A stretch of DNA of 64,000 bases from the NCBI RefSeq assembly GCF_011405515.1, contig NZ_AP022671.1, forward strand, positions 2,914,001 through 2,978,000, written 5' to 3'. The notes beneath the pieces are model-generated. The model did no database searches, was not told the DNA's origin, and saw only the letters and a program-made list of their open reading frames with translations. Source of the stretch: Nitrospira sp. KM1. Lineage in GTDB: Bacteria; Nitrospirota; Nitrospiria; Nitrospirales; Nitrospiraceae. Every line of letters starts with the position of its first letter. Position 1 is the first letter of the stretch. Shown here one piece after another: positions 18,207 to 26,614 of the stretch. The translations under genes were made by a program, and so were the position numbers.

Positions 18207-18336
18207 CCGGGTATGAGAAAATTGCCCTAGGCGCTCTGCTCCTCTGCTTGAAAGGCAATGCGTCTCACACCCTCCCTACGCATTGCGGTTTCCTTCGCTG
18301 CAGCCTCGCGTAAGACGATCGTGAACATCCCCCGGT

Positions 18337-19092
18337 CTATATCTTGATGGTCAGGCGGTCTCTGGCCTTCGTAATCATCCCATCGAACTCTTCCCCGGCT
18401 TGTCCACGCACGTCGTAGTCCTCCGCGACCGGATAAAAGTGTGACAAAATAAGCCGGCCGGGTCCCGCCTGTCTGGCCACCTGGCCGCATTGTCCGGCAT
18501 GCAGATGCGCTTGGCCCGGCTTGTTGGCCGGGAAGGAACAATCCAGCACGGCGACATCCACGTTCTGGCAGAGCCGCACGAGGTTGTCACAGTACATCGT
18601 ATCCCCGGAGTAGGCGATGGCCTTTCCTCGGAATTCAATCCGGTATCCGACGCAGTGAAGATCGGGAACATGTGTCATGGTCCGTGGAGAGACCTTGGTA
18701 TCCCCGATCATGAAACTGCCGTCGCGTACCTCCTGAAACGTCACACCGAAGGGCACGCGTGAAAAACCGGGAAACGTGTTCATGATTCCTTGCAAAATGC
18801 GTTTTGAGCCTTTGGGGCCGATCACGGTGAGTGGGGGCCGGCTTCCCCCCCCGTACTTCGTATAAATAAGAGCATCAAAAAAGAATGTGATGAAATCGGA
18901 AAAATGATCGGCGTGAAAATGAGAAAACAGAATGTGGGTGATCCGATGGCGGTCGATATCCATCTTCAAGAGATTGGTCAGCGTCCGCGGGCCGAAATCC
19001 AGCAAGAGATGGTGGTCGGTTCGGACGAAATAACCGGCGGCGGCTCGAGTGGGATGAAGATTCGTCCCTGATCCTAGAATGGTCAATTGCAT
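18337..19092 (-). CDS. Metallo-beta-lactamase-fold hydrolase (RNase Z-like)
   Basis: A 251-residue protein with the first metal motif SHFHADHFSDF (HxHxDH), GSGTNLHPTRAAAGYFV at the N-terminus, the SGDT motif with AIAYSGDTMYCDNLV, and a final His in LILSHFYP. The order is that of RNase Z/ElaC-like and aryl-sulfatase-like members, but the flexible arm of true tRNase Z is not seen. The substrate is unknown. It lies five bases downstream of a MarR-type regulator on the same strand, so the pair is probably co-transcribed. Confidence 0.85.
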   Translation of the reverse strand: MQLTILGSGTNLHPTRAAAGYFVRTDHHLLLDFGPRTLTNLLKMDIDRHRITHILFSHFHADHFSDFITFFFDALIYTKYGGGSRPPLTVIGPKGSKRILQGIMNTFPGFSRVPFGVTFQEVRDGSFMIGDTKVSPRTMTHVPDLHCVGYRIEFRGKAIAYSGDTMYCDNLVRLCQNVDVAVLDCSFPANKPGQAHLHAGQCGQVARQAGPGRLILSHFYPVAEDYDVRGQAGEEFDGMITKARDRLTIKI

Positions 19093-19097
19093 GTGAA

Positions 19098-19556
19098 CTA
19101 ATGGTCGTTGCGGCTCGTGAAACTGTCACGTATGCGGAGGAGCAATGCACGCGCCATGTCTGCTTCCTTGGGCGTCAGGGCCTGCGCGAAGAAGGGACGC
19201 AAGAAGTGGATGTGTAAGGAAAAGGTTTTCCTGAACAGGGCATCACCTTTGTCGGTCAGGCGGACCTTGATGCTTCGACGATCGACTTGGACGGTTTCTC
19301 TTCTGACCAGCCCTTTCCGGACGAGCCGGTCCAGTACGCCGGTTAACGTTCCCTTCGTGACCAATGTGCGCAGAGAAAGCTCCGAGCACGTCAACCCTTC
19401 GGTATCTCCGAGCGTGGCAATGACATCGAACTGCGAGGGCGTCAGCCGCATGGAGCGGATATGCCGGCTGTCTGCCCGCCAGAAGGCGAGGTACGCTTCC
19501 ACCAATGGGCGAACCACCTTCAGATGGGGATCGTCTTGCAGATCCGGAAGCTCCAT
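19098..19556 (-). CDS. MarR-family transcriptional regulator
   Basis: A 152-residue protein begun at ATG 19556 (MELPDLQ), since the longer frame overlaps the next gene's upstream region. The winged helix-turn-helix is clear: LTPSQFDVIATLGDTEGLTC, ELSLRTLVTKGTLTGVLDRL as the recognition helix, and the wing GLVRRETVQVDRRSIKVRLT. MarR proteins form dimers that usually repress adjacent genes and respond to phenolic or oxidative signals. Its likely target is its own operon with the hydrolase at 18337, or the divergent HEAT-repeat gene. Confidence 0.92.
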   Translation of the reverse strand: MELPDLQDDPHLKVVRPLVEAYLAFWRADSRHIRSMRLTPSQFDVIATLGDTEGLTCSELSLRTLVTKGTLTGVLDRLVRKGLVRRETVQVDRRSIKVRLTDKGDALFRKTFSLHIHFLRPFFAQALTPKEADMARALLLRIRDSFTSRNDH

Positions 19557-19647
19557 GGCGCGAGAATAATCCGCATGAAAATCAACTTGCAAGTGCCGTC
19601 GCCGTCCGTTGACGACGCAAACCACCCATCCCTATGATGCGACCCTA

Positions 19648-20280
19648 ATGCGTCGGTCTCAATCGGGACAGGTGAATTTCAGCGCGATCATCCTGCTGCT
19701 CGGGATTGTGATTACGTCCGTCTGGATCTGGAAACGCTTGTCGCTGGATACGCAGGAATATCTGATCGATCAGGCGATTCCAATTGCATTATTGGGGGCG
19801 GCGCTCGTCGCCGTTCTGGTTCTCTCTATTCGGGCCGTTCGCCGGACTCGAAGCAGGTTGCGGAACCGGAACGACCTTTTGGCACTGTTTCAGGCTGAGC
19901 AGGCACGCGAAAAGAAGTTGGAAATTGCATTTCTCCTGATCGAGACCAATCGATACGCATTGAAAGGCATCGAATCTGTGGCTCCCGCCATGAAGGAACT
20001 CTTTACGACTACGCTCACACGCGCGTTGGGCGAAAAACAGCATCGCATCAGGGGAATGGCGGCCAGCCATCTGGGCGTCTTGCAGGACCGTAGTGTGGTG
20101 CCGCTGCTGGTGAAGGCTCTTGAGGACGATCATGCCTACGTCCGGTCTTGCGCGGCTCTGGGTCTTGGCCGGCTGCGAGCGCTTGAAACCAGAGAACGCC
20201 TTATGGCGGTGATGAAAGATGATTGGGACCAGACTGTCAGGAGCAGAGCGAAAGAAGCATTGGACAGGATGGGATCGTAA
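19648..20280 (+). CDS. Membrane-anchored HEAT-repeat protein
   Basis: A 210-residue protein; ATG 19648 is preferred over a TTG at 19609. Two membrane helices (about residues 10-30 and 48-68) precede a basic hinge RAVRRTRSRLRNR. The rest is helical HEAT-type repeats, best seen in MAASHLGVLQDRSVVPLLVKALEDDHAYVR and ALGLGRLRALETRERLM pieces. HEAT repeats bind proteins, and the anchor places them on the cytoplasmic face. No partner is evident. Confidence 0.7.
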   Translation: MRRSQSGQVNFSAIILLLGIVITSVWIWKRLSLDTQEYLIDQAIPIALLGAALVAVLVLSIRAVRRTRSRLRNRNDLLALFQAEQAREKKLEIAFLLIETNRYALKGIESVAPAMKELFTTTLTRALGEKQHRIRGMAASHLGVLQDRSVVPLLVKALEDDHAYVRSCAALGLGRLRALETRERLMAVMKDDWDQTVRSRAKEALDRMGS

Positions 20281-20283
20281 TGC

Positions 20284-21141
20284 CTATGCGGCCTTGGCCT
20301 GCACTTGTTCGGATGCCCAGTCGATGACGACGATTTCAGGCGTGCAATTCCATCGAAACGGGAGGAACGACCATCCGAGCCCGCGATTGACATACAGGCG
20401 ATGAAATGATGTTTCATGTGGACCCGCAATCCGCCCGCCGCAACCCGGGGGGAGCCAAAACGTCGGAATGCCGGGAATGCTCCATTGGCCGCCGTGACTA
20501 TGTCCGCACAAAATCAGATCGGCAGCGTGGCTATCGTCCATTTGGTCCAGGATGTTCGGCGCATGGGCCAGCAGGAGCGTATAGCGCCGGTCGCTCTTTG
20601 TCGGAAGGCAACTGAGGTCGGCCCGATGCAAGGAGGGGTCATCCACACCGACGATCGCGAGTTCGCCCGCACCGGTCTCGACATAGGTGGTCTGATTGAT
20701 GAGAAGCGTAATGTCGCGACGGTTCGCCCAATCGGCGAATGTCTCGATCGCGACCCCACTGTAATGGTCATGATTGCCCAGCGTCACGAAGACGGGCGCG
20801 ATCTTGCGCAGCCCTGACAGAAACCGAAAGAGATGCGGAAGGCCTTCCGGTACATTCAGCAGGTCTCCGGTAATGACGATCCAATCCGGGCGGAGGCCGG
20901 ACACCGCTTGCACGATCCGTTTATGTCTGGCTTGATACCGATCGATGTGAAGATCGCTCAGATGGATGGCGCGCCGCCCGGCCAATGCGGGGTGAGTTTG
21001 TTTCAACTCCGTGACTTCATAGGCCGACAGACCGACTTCCCAGTGGGGAAAGAGGCTGAAGAACCGGTAGAAGGGTTCACTGAGCCAATGACCGATGAAT
21101 GCCCGGACTCGATCGGGCCACGACGCGAGGCGTCTGCTCAT
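20284..21141 (-). CDS. Metallophosphoesterase (YkuE/CpdA-like)
   Basis: A 285-residue enzyme with all five calcineurin-like motifs: HLSDLHID, ITGDLLN, TLGNHDHY, LLLAHAP, and LCGHSHGGQW. The layout matches YkuE-type phosphoesterases, which can dephosphorylate UDP-sugars or lipid intermediates, but the motifs do not tell the substrate. It has an N-terminal helical stretch but no clear signal peptide. Four bases of overlap (ATGA) join it to the upstream gene at 21138-21761. Confidence 0.88.
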   Translation of the reverse strand: MSRRLASWPDRVRAFIGHWLSEPFYRFFSLFPHWEVGLSAYEVTELKQTHPALAGRRAIHLSDLHIDRYQARHKRIVQAVSGLRPDWIVITGDLLNVPEGLPHLFRFLSGLRKIAPVFVTLGNHDHYSGVAIETFADWANRRDITLLINQTTYVETGAGELAIVGVDDPSLHRADLSCLPTKSDRRYTLLLAHAPNILDQMDDSHAADLILCGHSHGGQWSIPGIPTFWLPPGCGGRIAGPHETSFHRLYVNRGLGWSFLPFRWNCTPEIVVIDWASEQVQAKAA

Positions 21142-21761
21142 TTCATGACCCGGTCCAACTCCGCTCGGTCGCTCACGGTCACCCGGTACCCGCGATCATA
21201 CAGCGCGCCCATGCCGGTCATCACTTCTTCGAGATTTCGTGTGCGGTGCCAGCGTTCCATCCGTTCGGTCAGCGTCGAAAGCGAGGAGCCAGGAGAGGCC
21301 TCTTCATCGACTGTCAGCGAGAGCGAGCGGAACAAATCCATCAACTCGGCCGGACTGTAGATCCGATCGTCGTTGGAATCGGCCACCAGCGCAAACTCGT
21401 AGATCGTGAGACTGACAGAAAGAATGGCCTGTGTCTTGGAAAAATCATCACGTGCCGCATTCATCCCGCCGGGATAGCGGCGTGAGCAATCGGTGCCAGG
21501 CTCGCCAGTAGATGCCGCCGGAGTCCAGGCGATCCCCTGTACTGCGGGGGGAGATTTCTTCAAGCCCTGGTAGAACCAGGACAAACAGGTGCTGGCCTCC
21601 GTAAACGCGATTTTGTCGCGATTGACATGACGTATGATGTGAGCGGCGAACTGGGAGAATACCGCGTTGTCTGCCGCCTGAACGCTCCGAGGATCGGACA
21701 TGAGCAGGGTTATCAGCAAGAGGGCGGCCACATTCGGACCTGAAAGGGGGAGCCTGTGCAT
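21138..21761 (-). CDS. Exported protein of unknown function with one EF-hand-like loop
   Basis: A 207-residue protein from ATG 21761 (or 21776), with a signal peptide ending near SVQA-A. One segment, DSNDDRIYSPAELMDLF, matches the calcium-binding EF-hand loop pattern D-x-N-D-D-x-x-x-x-x-x-E. There are two cysteines that could pair. I do not recognise the family. The gene is translationally coupled to the metallophosphoesterase, so the two may work together at the envelope. Confidence 0.6.
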   Translation of the reverse strand: MHRLPLSGPNVAALLLITLLMSDPRSVQAADNAVFSQFAAHIIRHVNRDKIAFTEASTCLSWFYQGLKKSPPAVQGIAWTPAASTGEPGTDCSRRYPGGMNAARDDFSKTQAILSVSLTIYEFALVADSNDDRIYSPAELMDLFRSLSLTVDEEASPGSSLSTLTERMERWHRTRNLEEVMTGMGALYDRGYRVTVSDRAELDRVMK

Positions 21762-21851
21762 GGGAAAGTATAACATGACCCGGTTGATGACCGGACCAAA
21801 AGATCACAATGGGACGCGGCAACGAGACGGCCGATCCGGAGCGGTCGAGCG

Positions 21852-22895
21852 ATGACTCCAGAGCCACTACCGTACCTGACAGATGGATGGGAAGGTATCG
21901 GCGGGCGCGCGCGGGTATTGCCGGAGGACTTTCGAGTTGACGAGCGGCCGTTGTATTTCCCCTGCGGAGAGGGCGAGCATCTGTATGTCAGGATCACCAA
22001 GCGGCTGCTGTCGACCCCCGACTTGATCCGGAAGATCTCTTCCTCGATCGGCATGAAAGTGCAGGCGATCGGCACGGCGGGTCTGAAGGATGCGAGGGCG
22101 GTGACAAGCCAGATGGTCTCTCTTCAGGGAACGACTCCCGACCGGCTTTCACGGCTTAAACTCGATGAGCAGGTCCTTTCGGTAGAAGTCCTGGGACGGC
22201 ATCGGAACCGTTTGCGGCCGGGGCATCATGCCGGTAATCGATTCCGCCTCGTTCTTCGCGATGTCGCGGCTCATGCGCCGGAGGCCGTTCCGGCCGTGTT
22301 GGAACAGTTGGCTCGCAGAGGGGTCCCGAATTATTTCGGCCCCCAACGCCAAGGGAAAGAGGGAAACAATTTCCGTCTAGGAGCAGCGTTGTTGAACGAC
22401 CCCGTCAGGCGGAACAGTATGAGCAAAGCGAAAAGACTCTGGTATCTGAACTCTTTTCAATCTCATTTGTTCAATCAGATCCTGGCTCGCCGGATCAGCC
22501 GTCTCGATCAAGTTCTTCAAGGCGATTGGGCCATGAAGCACGAGAATGGAGCCTGTTTTCCGGTAGAGGATGCTCTCAAGGAACAACCGAGAGCGGACCG
22601 CTTCGAGATCAGTCCGACGGGCATCCTGTTCGGCTCCCGAGTTTCTTGGGCGACCGGAGAACCAGGGGACTGCGAAACGGCGGTCGCTGAATTGAATGGT
22701 ACGGCGCCGGAGCATCTGATTACCGCGTCCAAAAGCTGCGGTCTTCGAGGCGAACGACGAGCCCTCAGGGTGGCAATGACCGATCTGGACTGGACTTTGC
22801 TGGATTCACAGCTCACGTTGACCTTTACCCTGCCTCCCGGTGCGTATGCCACCAACGTGTTACGCGAACTGATGAAAAGCTCTGCACCGGTCTAA
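21852..22895 (+). CDS. truD: tRNA pseudouridine(13) synthase TruD
   Basis: A 347-residue enzyme of standard length. It has the family's catalytic block GTAGLKDARAVTSQMVSLQG, with the nucleophilic Asp in GLKD (about residue 80), plus LPEDFRVDERPLY at the N-terminus, the insertion-domain GVPNYFGPQRQGKEGNN, and the C-terminal GAYATNVLRELMK. TruD makes pseudouridine 13 in tRNA(Glu). The gene is followed by an arginine-catabolic operon after 61 bases. Confidence 0.97.
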   Translation: MTPEPLPYLTDGWEGIGGRARVLPEDFRVDERPLYFPCGEGEHLYVRITKRLLSTPDLIRKISSSIGMKVQAIGTAGLKDARAVTSQMVSLQGTTPDRLSRLKLDEQVLSVEVLGRHRNRLRPGHHAGNRFRLVLRDVAAHAPEAVPAVLEQLARRGVPNYFGPQRQGKEGNNFRLGAALLNDPVRRNSMSKAKRLWYLNSFQSHLFNQILARRISRLDQVLQGDWAMKHENGACFPVEDALKEQPRADRFEISPTGILFGSRVSWATGEPGDCETAVAELNGTAPEHLITASKSCGLRGERRALRVAMTDLDWTLLDSQLTLTFTLPPGAYATNVLRELMKSSAPV

Positions 22896-22956
22896 TGTAT
22901 CGGCCGCGGCCATGCCGCCGTATTCCACATGGTAAACTGAATACGGGAGGTCCGTC

Positions 22957-24202
22957 ATGGTCTCCACACAAGAGGCGGTCGTTCTCCGCGGTCATATCAT
23001 CGACTCACTCATTCTCGCCAAAGTACTGGATATTATCCTCACCATGGGGGGGGACCTTCGACCTCGAAGACATGTCGATTGGGAAAACACGTGATGAGCC
23101 GTCGCGCGCCAGAATCCTCATCCAAGCTCCGTCGCCGAAGATCCTTGCCGACATCCTGCGCGCGATTCAGCCGCACGGTGCGGCAATCGAACGGGACTGT
23201 GACTGTCGTTGCGAGCAGGCTCCGGCCGACGGCGTCTTTCCCGAGGAGTTTTACGCGACGACCCATTTACCCACCCAGATCAGGTTGCAGGGCGGGTGGG
23301 TTGATGTCGAACCGGTGGAAATGGATCTGGGGGTCGTCGTTTCTGCCGACTTGAGCCGTGCTCGTACGGTACCGATGGGAGAAGTTCGGCGAGGTGAATT
23401 GGTCGTCACCGGAAGGGCGGGGATACGGGTGAGCCCCTTACAGCGGCCTCGGGAGCGGGATGCGTTCAGTTTCATGGAATCGCAGGTCTCGGCCGAGCGT
23501 CCCCACGGTCATATCATCGCCGATGTCGCCAGGCGCATGAAGTCGTTGAAGGATGAGCACGGGAAGTCCGGTCAGAACAGAAAAGTGTTGTTCGCCGGCG
23601 GACCAGCCATCATCCATGCGGGAGGTAGAGAGGCGCTCATGTGGCTCATCGACGCAGGCTTCATCCATGTGCTGTTCTGCGGCAATGCGCTTGCCGCTCA
23701 CGATATGGAAGCCGACCTGTATGGAACATCACTTGGATACGGCTTGTCCGCCGGACGCACCGTTCCGCACGGGCACGAGCATCATTTGCGCACCATCAAT
23801 CGCATCCGCGCAGTCGGAAGTATCAGGACGGCGGTCGAACGCGGTGTCATCAAGCAGGGCATCATGGCTTCCTGTGTGAAACAGGGCGTCGAGGTGGTCA
23901 TGGCCGGTACAATCCGAGACGACGGCCCTCTTCCCGGCGTGGTCACCGATTCCATCCGGGCCCAGGCTGCCATGAGAGCTGCAATTCCCGGCGTCGACTT
24001 GGCCTTGCTCGTAGCGTCTACATTGCACGCCGTGGCTACGGGCAATCTCCTCCCCGCGTCGGTCCCAACCGTGTGCGTCGATGTGAATCCGGCCGTTCCC
24101 ACCAAGTTGGCTGATCGAGGAAGTTTTCAAGCCGTCGGCCTCGTTATGGACGCCGCCTCATTTCTGCGTGATGTTGCCCGCGAACTGGGATGGTCTTCAT
24201 GA
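22957..24202 (+). CDS. LOR/SDH-domain (TIGR00300) ornithine cyclodeaminase-like protein, with a poly-G frameshift
   Basis: The gene must be read as two frames. From ATG 22957 (GGGAGG six bases upstream) the frame gives VLRGHIIDSLILAKVLDIIL, the expected LOR/SDH N-terminus. After eight Gs at 23046-23053 it runs into a wrong frame and stops. Dropping one G restores FDLEDMSIGKTRDEPSRARI and the whole C-terminal part. The protein would be 414 residues. The family includes the C-terminal half of cyanobacterial AgrE/ArgZ and an archaeal ornithine cyclodeaminase (ornithine to proline plus ammonia). A nucleotide-binding glycine-rich segment FAGGPAIIHAGG is intact, as are MASCVKQG and AGTIRDDGPLPGV. 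Its stop overlaps the start of the next gene (ATGA), so both are meant to be translated together. Confidence 0.85.
23046..23053 (+). repeat. Eight-G tract at the frameshift of the ornithine cyclodeaminase-like gene
   Basis: The run of eight G residues comes after CACCAT and before ACCTTC. Seven Gs would leave the gene open. Runs like this vary by slipped-strand replication, cause transcriptional or ribosomal slippage, and are a common source of sequencing error. The tract itself cannot tell which applies. Confidence 0.9.
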
Positions 24203-24999
24203 GCCGTCTGCTCGTTTGTCCCCCTGACTTTTTCGGCATCGAATACGAGATCAATCCCTGGATGCGCCGGTCGAACACGGTCAATCGGGACCAGGCTGTC
24301 GAGCAATGGCACGAATTGATGACGGTACTCGAATACAAGGCAGGAGCCGCGCTCGAACGAATGACCCCTGTTTCCGGGTTGCCGGATCTCGTGTTTACCG
24401 CCAATGCCGGTATCGTCTGCGCGCGTACGGCGGTCGTCAGTCACTTTCGATATGCAGAACGTCAAAAGGAAGAGGCCTATTTCGAGGACTGGTTCCGTCT
24501 GCACGGCTACCGAATCCTGACGTTGGAACGGGAGCACTATTTCGAGGGAGCGGGAGATCTATTGGAGCTTGCGGGCTCATGGTTTGGTGGGTATCGGCAA
24601 CGTACGGACATCCGTTCGTTCCCTGTATTGAGTGAATGGTTTCACCGCGAGATCATCTCACTGGAGCTGGTGGACAGCCGGTTTTACCATCTCGATACCT
24701 GTTTTTGCCCGCTCACCGGAGGAGAAGTGTTGTATTACCCTGCCGCATTCGACCGTTATGGCCAGGCGGCCATCCACGATCGGGTCCCTTTGGACAAACG
24801 TATTGCAGTCCCCGAGGCGGAAGCCCTCAAGTTTGCCTGCAACGCCGTGTGTGTGGGCAAGCATGTCGTATTGCCTTCCGGTTGTCCGGAAACCATGAAG
24901 CGCTTGGAATCATGCGGGTACGATGTGCATCCCGTGACTCTGGACGAATTCATGAAGTCCGGAGGCTCGGCCAAGTGCCTCACCCTGGCGCTGAACTGA
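24199..24999 (+). CDS. Arginine dihydrolase (ArgZ)-like guanidino-modifying enzyme
   Basis: A 266-residue enzyme begun at ATG 24199, overlapping the stop of the previous gene. The amidinotransferase/dihydrolase fold residues are present: SGLPDLVFTANAGIV, the carboxylate pair in FEGAGDLLEL, HLDTCFCPL with the catalytic His, and the Cys nucleophile in GGSAKCLTLAL at the C-terminus. Its size and its pairing with an ornithine cyclodeaminase-type protein match the N-terminal half of cyanobacterial AgrE/ArgZ, which turns arginine into ornithine, CO2 and two ammonia. Dimethylargininase and arginine deiminase are alternatives. With the previous gene it would convert arginine to proline and release three ammonia. 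Confidence 0.85.
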   Translation: MSRLLVCPPDFFGIEYEINPWMRRSNTVNRDQAVEQWHELMTVLEYKAGAALERMTPVSGLPDLVFTANAGIVCARTAVVSHFRYAERQKEEAYFEDWFRLHGYRILTLEREHYFEGAGDLLELAGSWFGGYRQRTDIRSFPVLSEWFHREIISLELVDSRFYHLDTCFCPLTGGEVLYYPAAFDRYGQAAIHDRVPLDKRIAVPEAEALKFACNAVCVGKHVVLPSGCPETMKRLESCGYDVHPVTLDEFMKSGGSAKCLTLALN

Positions 25000-25105
25000 T
25001 TTCTCCTGCCATTGAGTGAAGATTATTCTTCAGGCCGCAGGAGTTTCGTCCTACATCATTCACGAAATGGGTGTCGATCGGATGAATGCCGTTTGCCTGG
25101 TGCTC

Positions 25106-25480
25106 TCAGGGAGGCCGGCGGAACAGGAATGCTCCATACAACCCGGCGATGGCGATAGTGACGACCTCAATCGTTATCAGGAGCCGACTGACGATGGCGT
25201 CAGGGGTCGGAGGATCGAGGATAAACCTCAGGCCGAGAAATTCCGGCGTCTGTGAAGAAGGCGCTTCCCATGGCGGAAACAGCACGGCAAGCCCCAATGC
25301 CGCCACCATCAGATACAGAGCCTGAAGATTGAGAGGTTCAGGTGTTTTTTTGGCTTCGGGGGACACGGGAGAAACGGTTGCGGAAGGTTCGTCGACATAG
25401 GACTCCAGCCTCTGCCCGCATCGGGTGCAGTAGCGGTAGAGTTCAGGCAGGTCCGCGCGACAGGATGGACAGATCTTCAT
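25106..25480 (-). CDS. Zinc-ribbon membrane protein
   Basis: A 124-residue protein started at ATG 25480, because the zinc ribbon begins directly there: KICPSCRADLPELYRYCTRCGQRL (CxxC-x10-CxxC). A low-complexity Pro/Ser linker and two hydrophobic helices follow (about residues 51-70 and 97-120), with a short extracytoplasmic loop between them. This arrangement occurs in many small bacterial proteins of unknown role. It is convergent with the arginine operon. Confidence 0.75.
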   Translation of the reverse strand: MKICPSCRADLPELYRYCTRCGQRLESYVDEPSATVSPVSPEAKKTPEPLNLQALYLMVAALGLAVLFPPWEAPSSQTPEFLGLRFILDPPTPDAIVSRLLITIEVVTIAIAGLYGAFLFRRPP

Positions 25481-25649
25481 AAGCGTTATGTCAGAGGCTA
25501 CACGGAAATGCGTTCGTTTTTCCAGATGCGATCGTGAGGACGGCTCCGAGTGTGGTTGTGTGGAAAGACGTTGGCCGTCGGCCTCGATGGGAACGACGAA
25601 TTTGTTGACGACCCGTACTTGGCAGCCGGGCAGCCGCACGACGGCGCTG

Positions 25650-26339
25650 TCAGAAGTGGAAACTCAGGCCAAAACTGACTGTCAGCGCGCTATAGGTGGC
25701 GCTAAAACCGAAGGGATCTGCCGCGGGGTTGTCATCGTTCGATGTATAGGCCATCCTGGCCCGGTGATATTGCATTTCTCCGAATAATGCCCAACGGCGG
25801 GTTATGTAGTAGCGTGCGCCCCCCTCCACGTTCAAACCTATCGCCGTGGCAGACTGGCCCGGAGGAGCTTCTGGTCCGCTCAACTTTCCGAAAAATAAGC
25901 CAGGACCGATTCCGGCATAGGGCTGGAAACGATAGCCCGGATACCGGACCATCAGCGTCGCGACATCCCAGATGATCATTCGCTGGTGTACGCCGGGGAA
26001 GATGCCCGTAGCGGATCCCCTACTATTGGAGAGCGTCACGGCCCCTTCCTTGATGTGCGGATTGGCAAAGGACAAGCCCGATTCGACCCCGATCCATTTT
26101 GCTCTGGAGAAGTAGTGCCCGACCTTGGCCCCGAACATGATGGAGTTTTTCAGCGGTTGATCGGCGATCGTAAAATCGCCCAGTCCATGCTGGGTCACAT
26201 TGCCGTCGCTTAGCGGTTGCGGGAAGGTCGTACCCACTTGTCCTCCGACGTACGTCTCAGCACGAACGACGGTATCGTTCAGGAGAACCATCGCCAACAT
26301 GAAACCGAAAATGAATGTGCCGAACCGTAGGCGAGGCAT
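25650..26339 (-). CDS. Outer-membrane beta-barrel protein (OmpW/OmpA-barrel-like)
   Basis: A 229-residue protein with a signal peptide ending near VVRA-E and a barrel of about eight strands: TYVGGQVGTTFPQ, IMFGAKVGHYF, WIGVESGLSF, FQPYAGIGPGLFFG, LNVEGGARYYI and RWALFGEMQY, closing with VSFGLSFHF. The final Phe is the BAM signal. It is divergent from gpsA across about 275 bases. It is a structural or small-molecule porin type; nothing in the sequence shows a ligand. Confidence 0.8.
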   Translation of the reverse strand: MPRLRFGTFIFGFMLAMVLLNDTVVRAETYVGGQVGTTFPQPLSDGNVTQHGLGDFTIADQPLKNSIMFGAKVGHYFSRAKWIGVESGLSFANPHIKEGAVTLSNSRGSATGIFPGVHQRMIIWDVATLMVRYPGYRFQPYAGIGPGLFFGKLSGPEAPPGQSATAIGLNVEGGARYYITRRWALFGEMQYHRARMAYTSNDDNPAADPFGFSATYSALTVSFGLSFHF

Positions 26340-26614
26340 TGTCGGTCCTCCGCAAGCTGAATGTTTTCGTTCTGGTCATCCTAGCGGGAACCACTGGTGA
26401 GACGAAGACAATTTCGAAATTGTGAGTCACGTGCGCAAACCGTTCTACGAGGGGCGAAGTGTCTATTGCGGCGGCGTCTATTCGGCGGGATGAGTCCCGG
26501 CCGGGACGGCGCTTCATTGACAGGTCTGCGAGCGGATTTCTATAATTCGCCCGCCGGATGACACGCCGTGCTTCGATGCACCCGTAAACTGGTCCCGCAC
26601 CATCACTCCGAACC

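Noticed and set aside
22895-24202. A single 435-residue protein from the ATG at 22895.
   Set aside because: Its first 50 residues are out of frame with the true N-terminus of the LOR/SDH family, which starts at 22957 in another frame; the upstream part is not homologous to anything expected.
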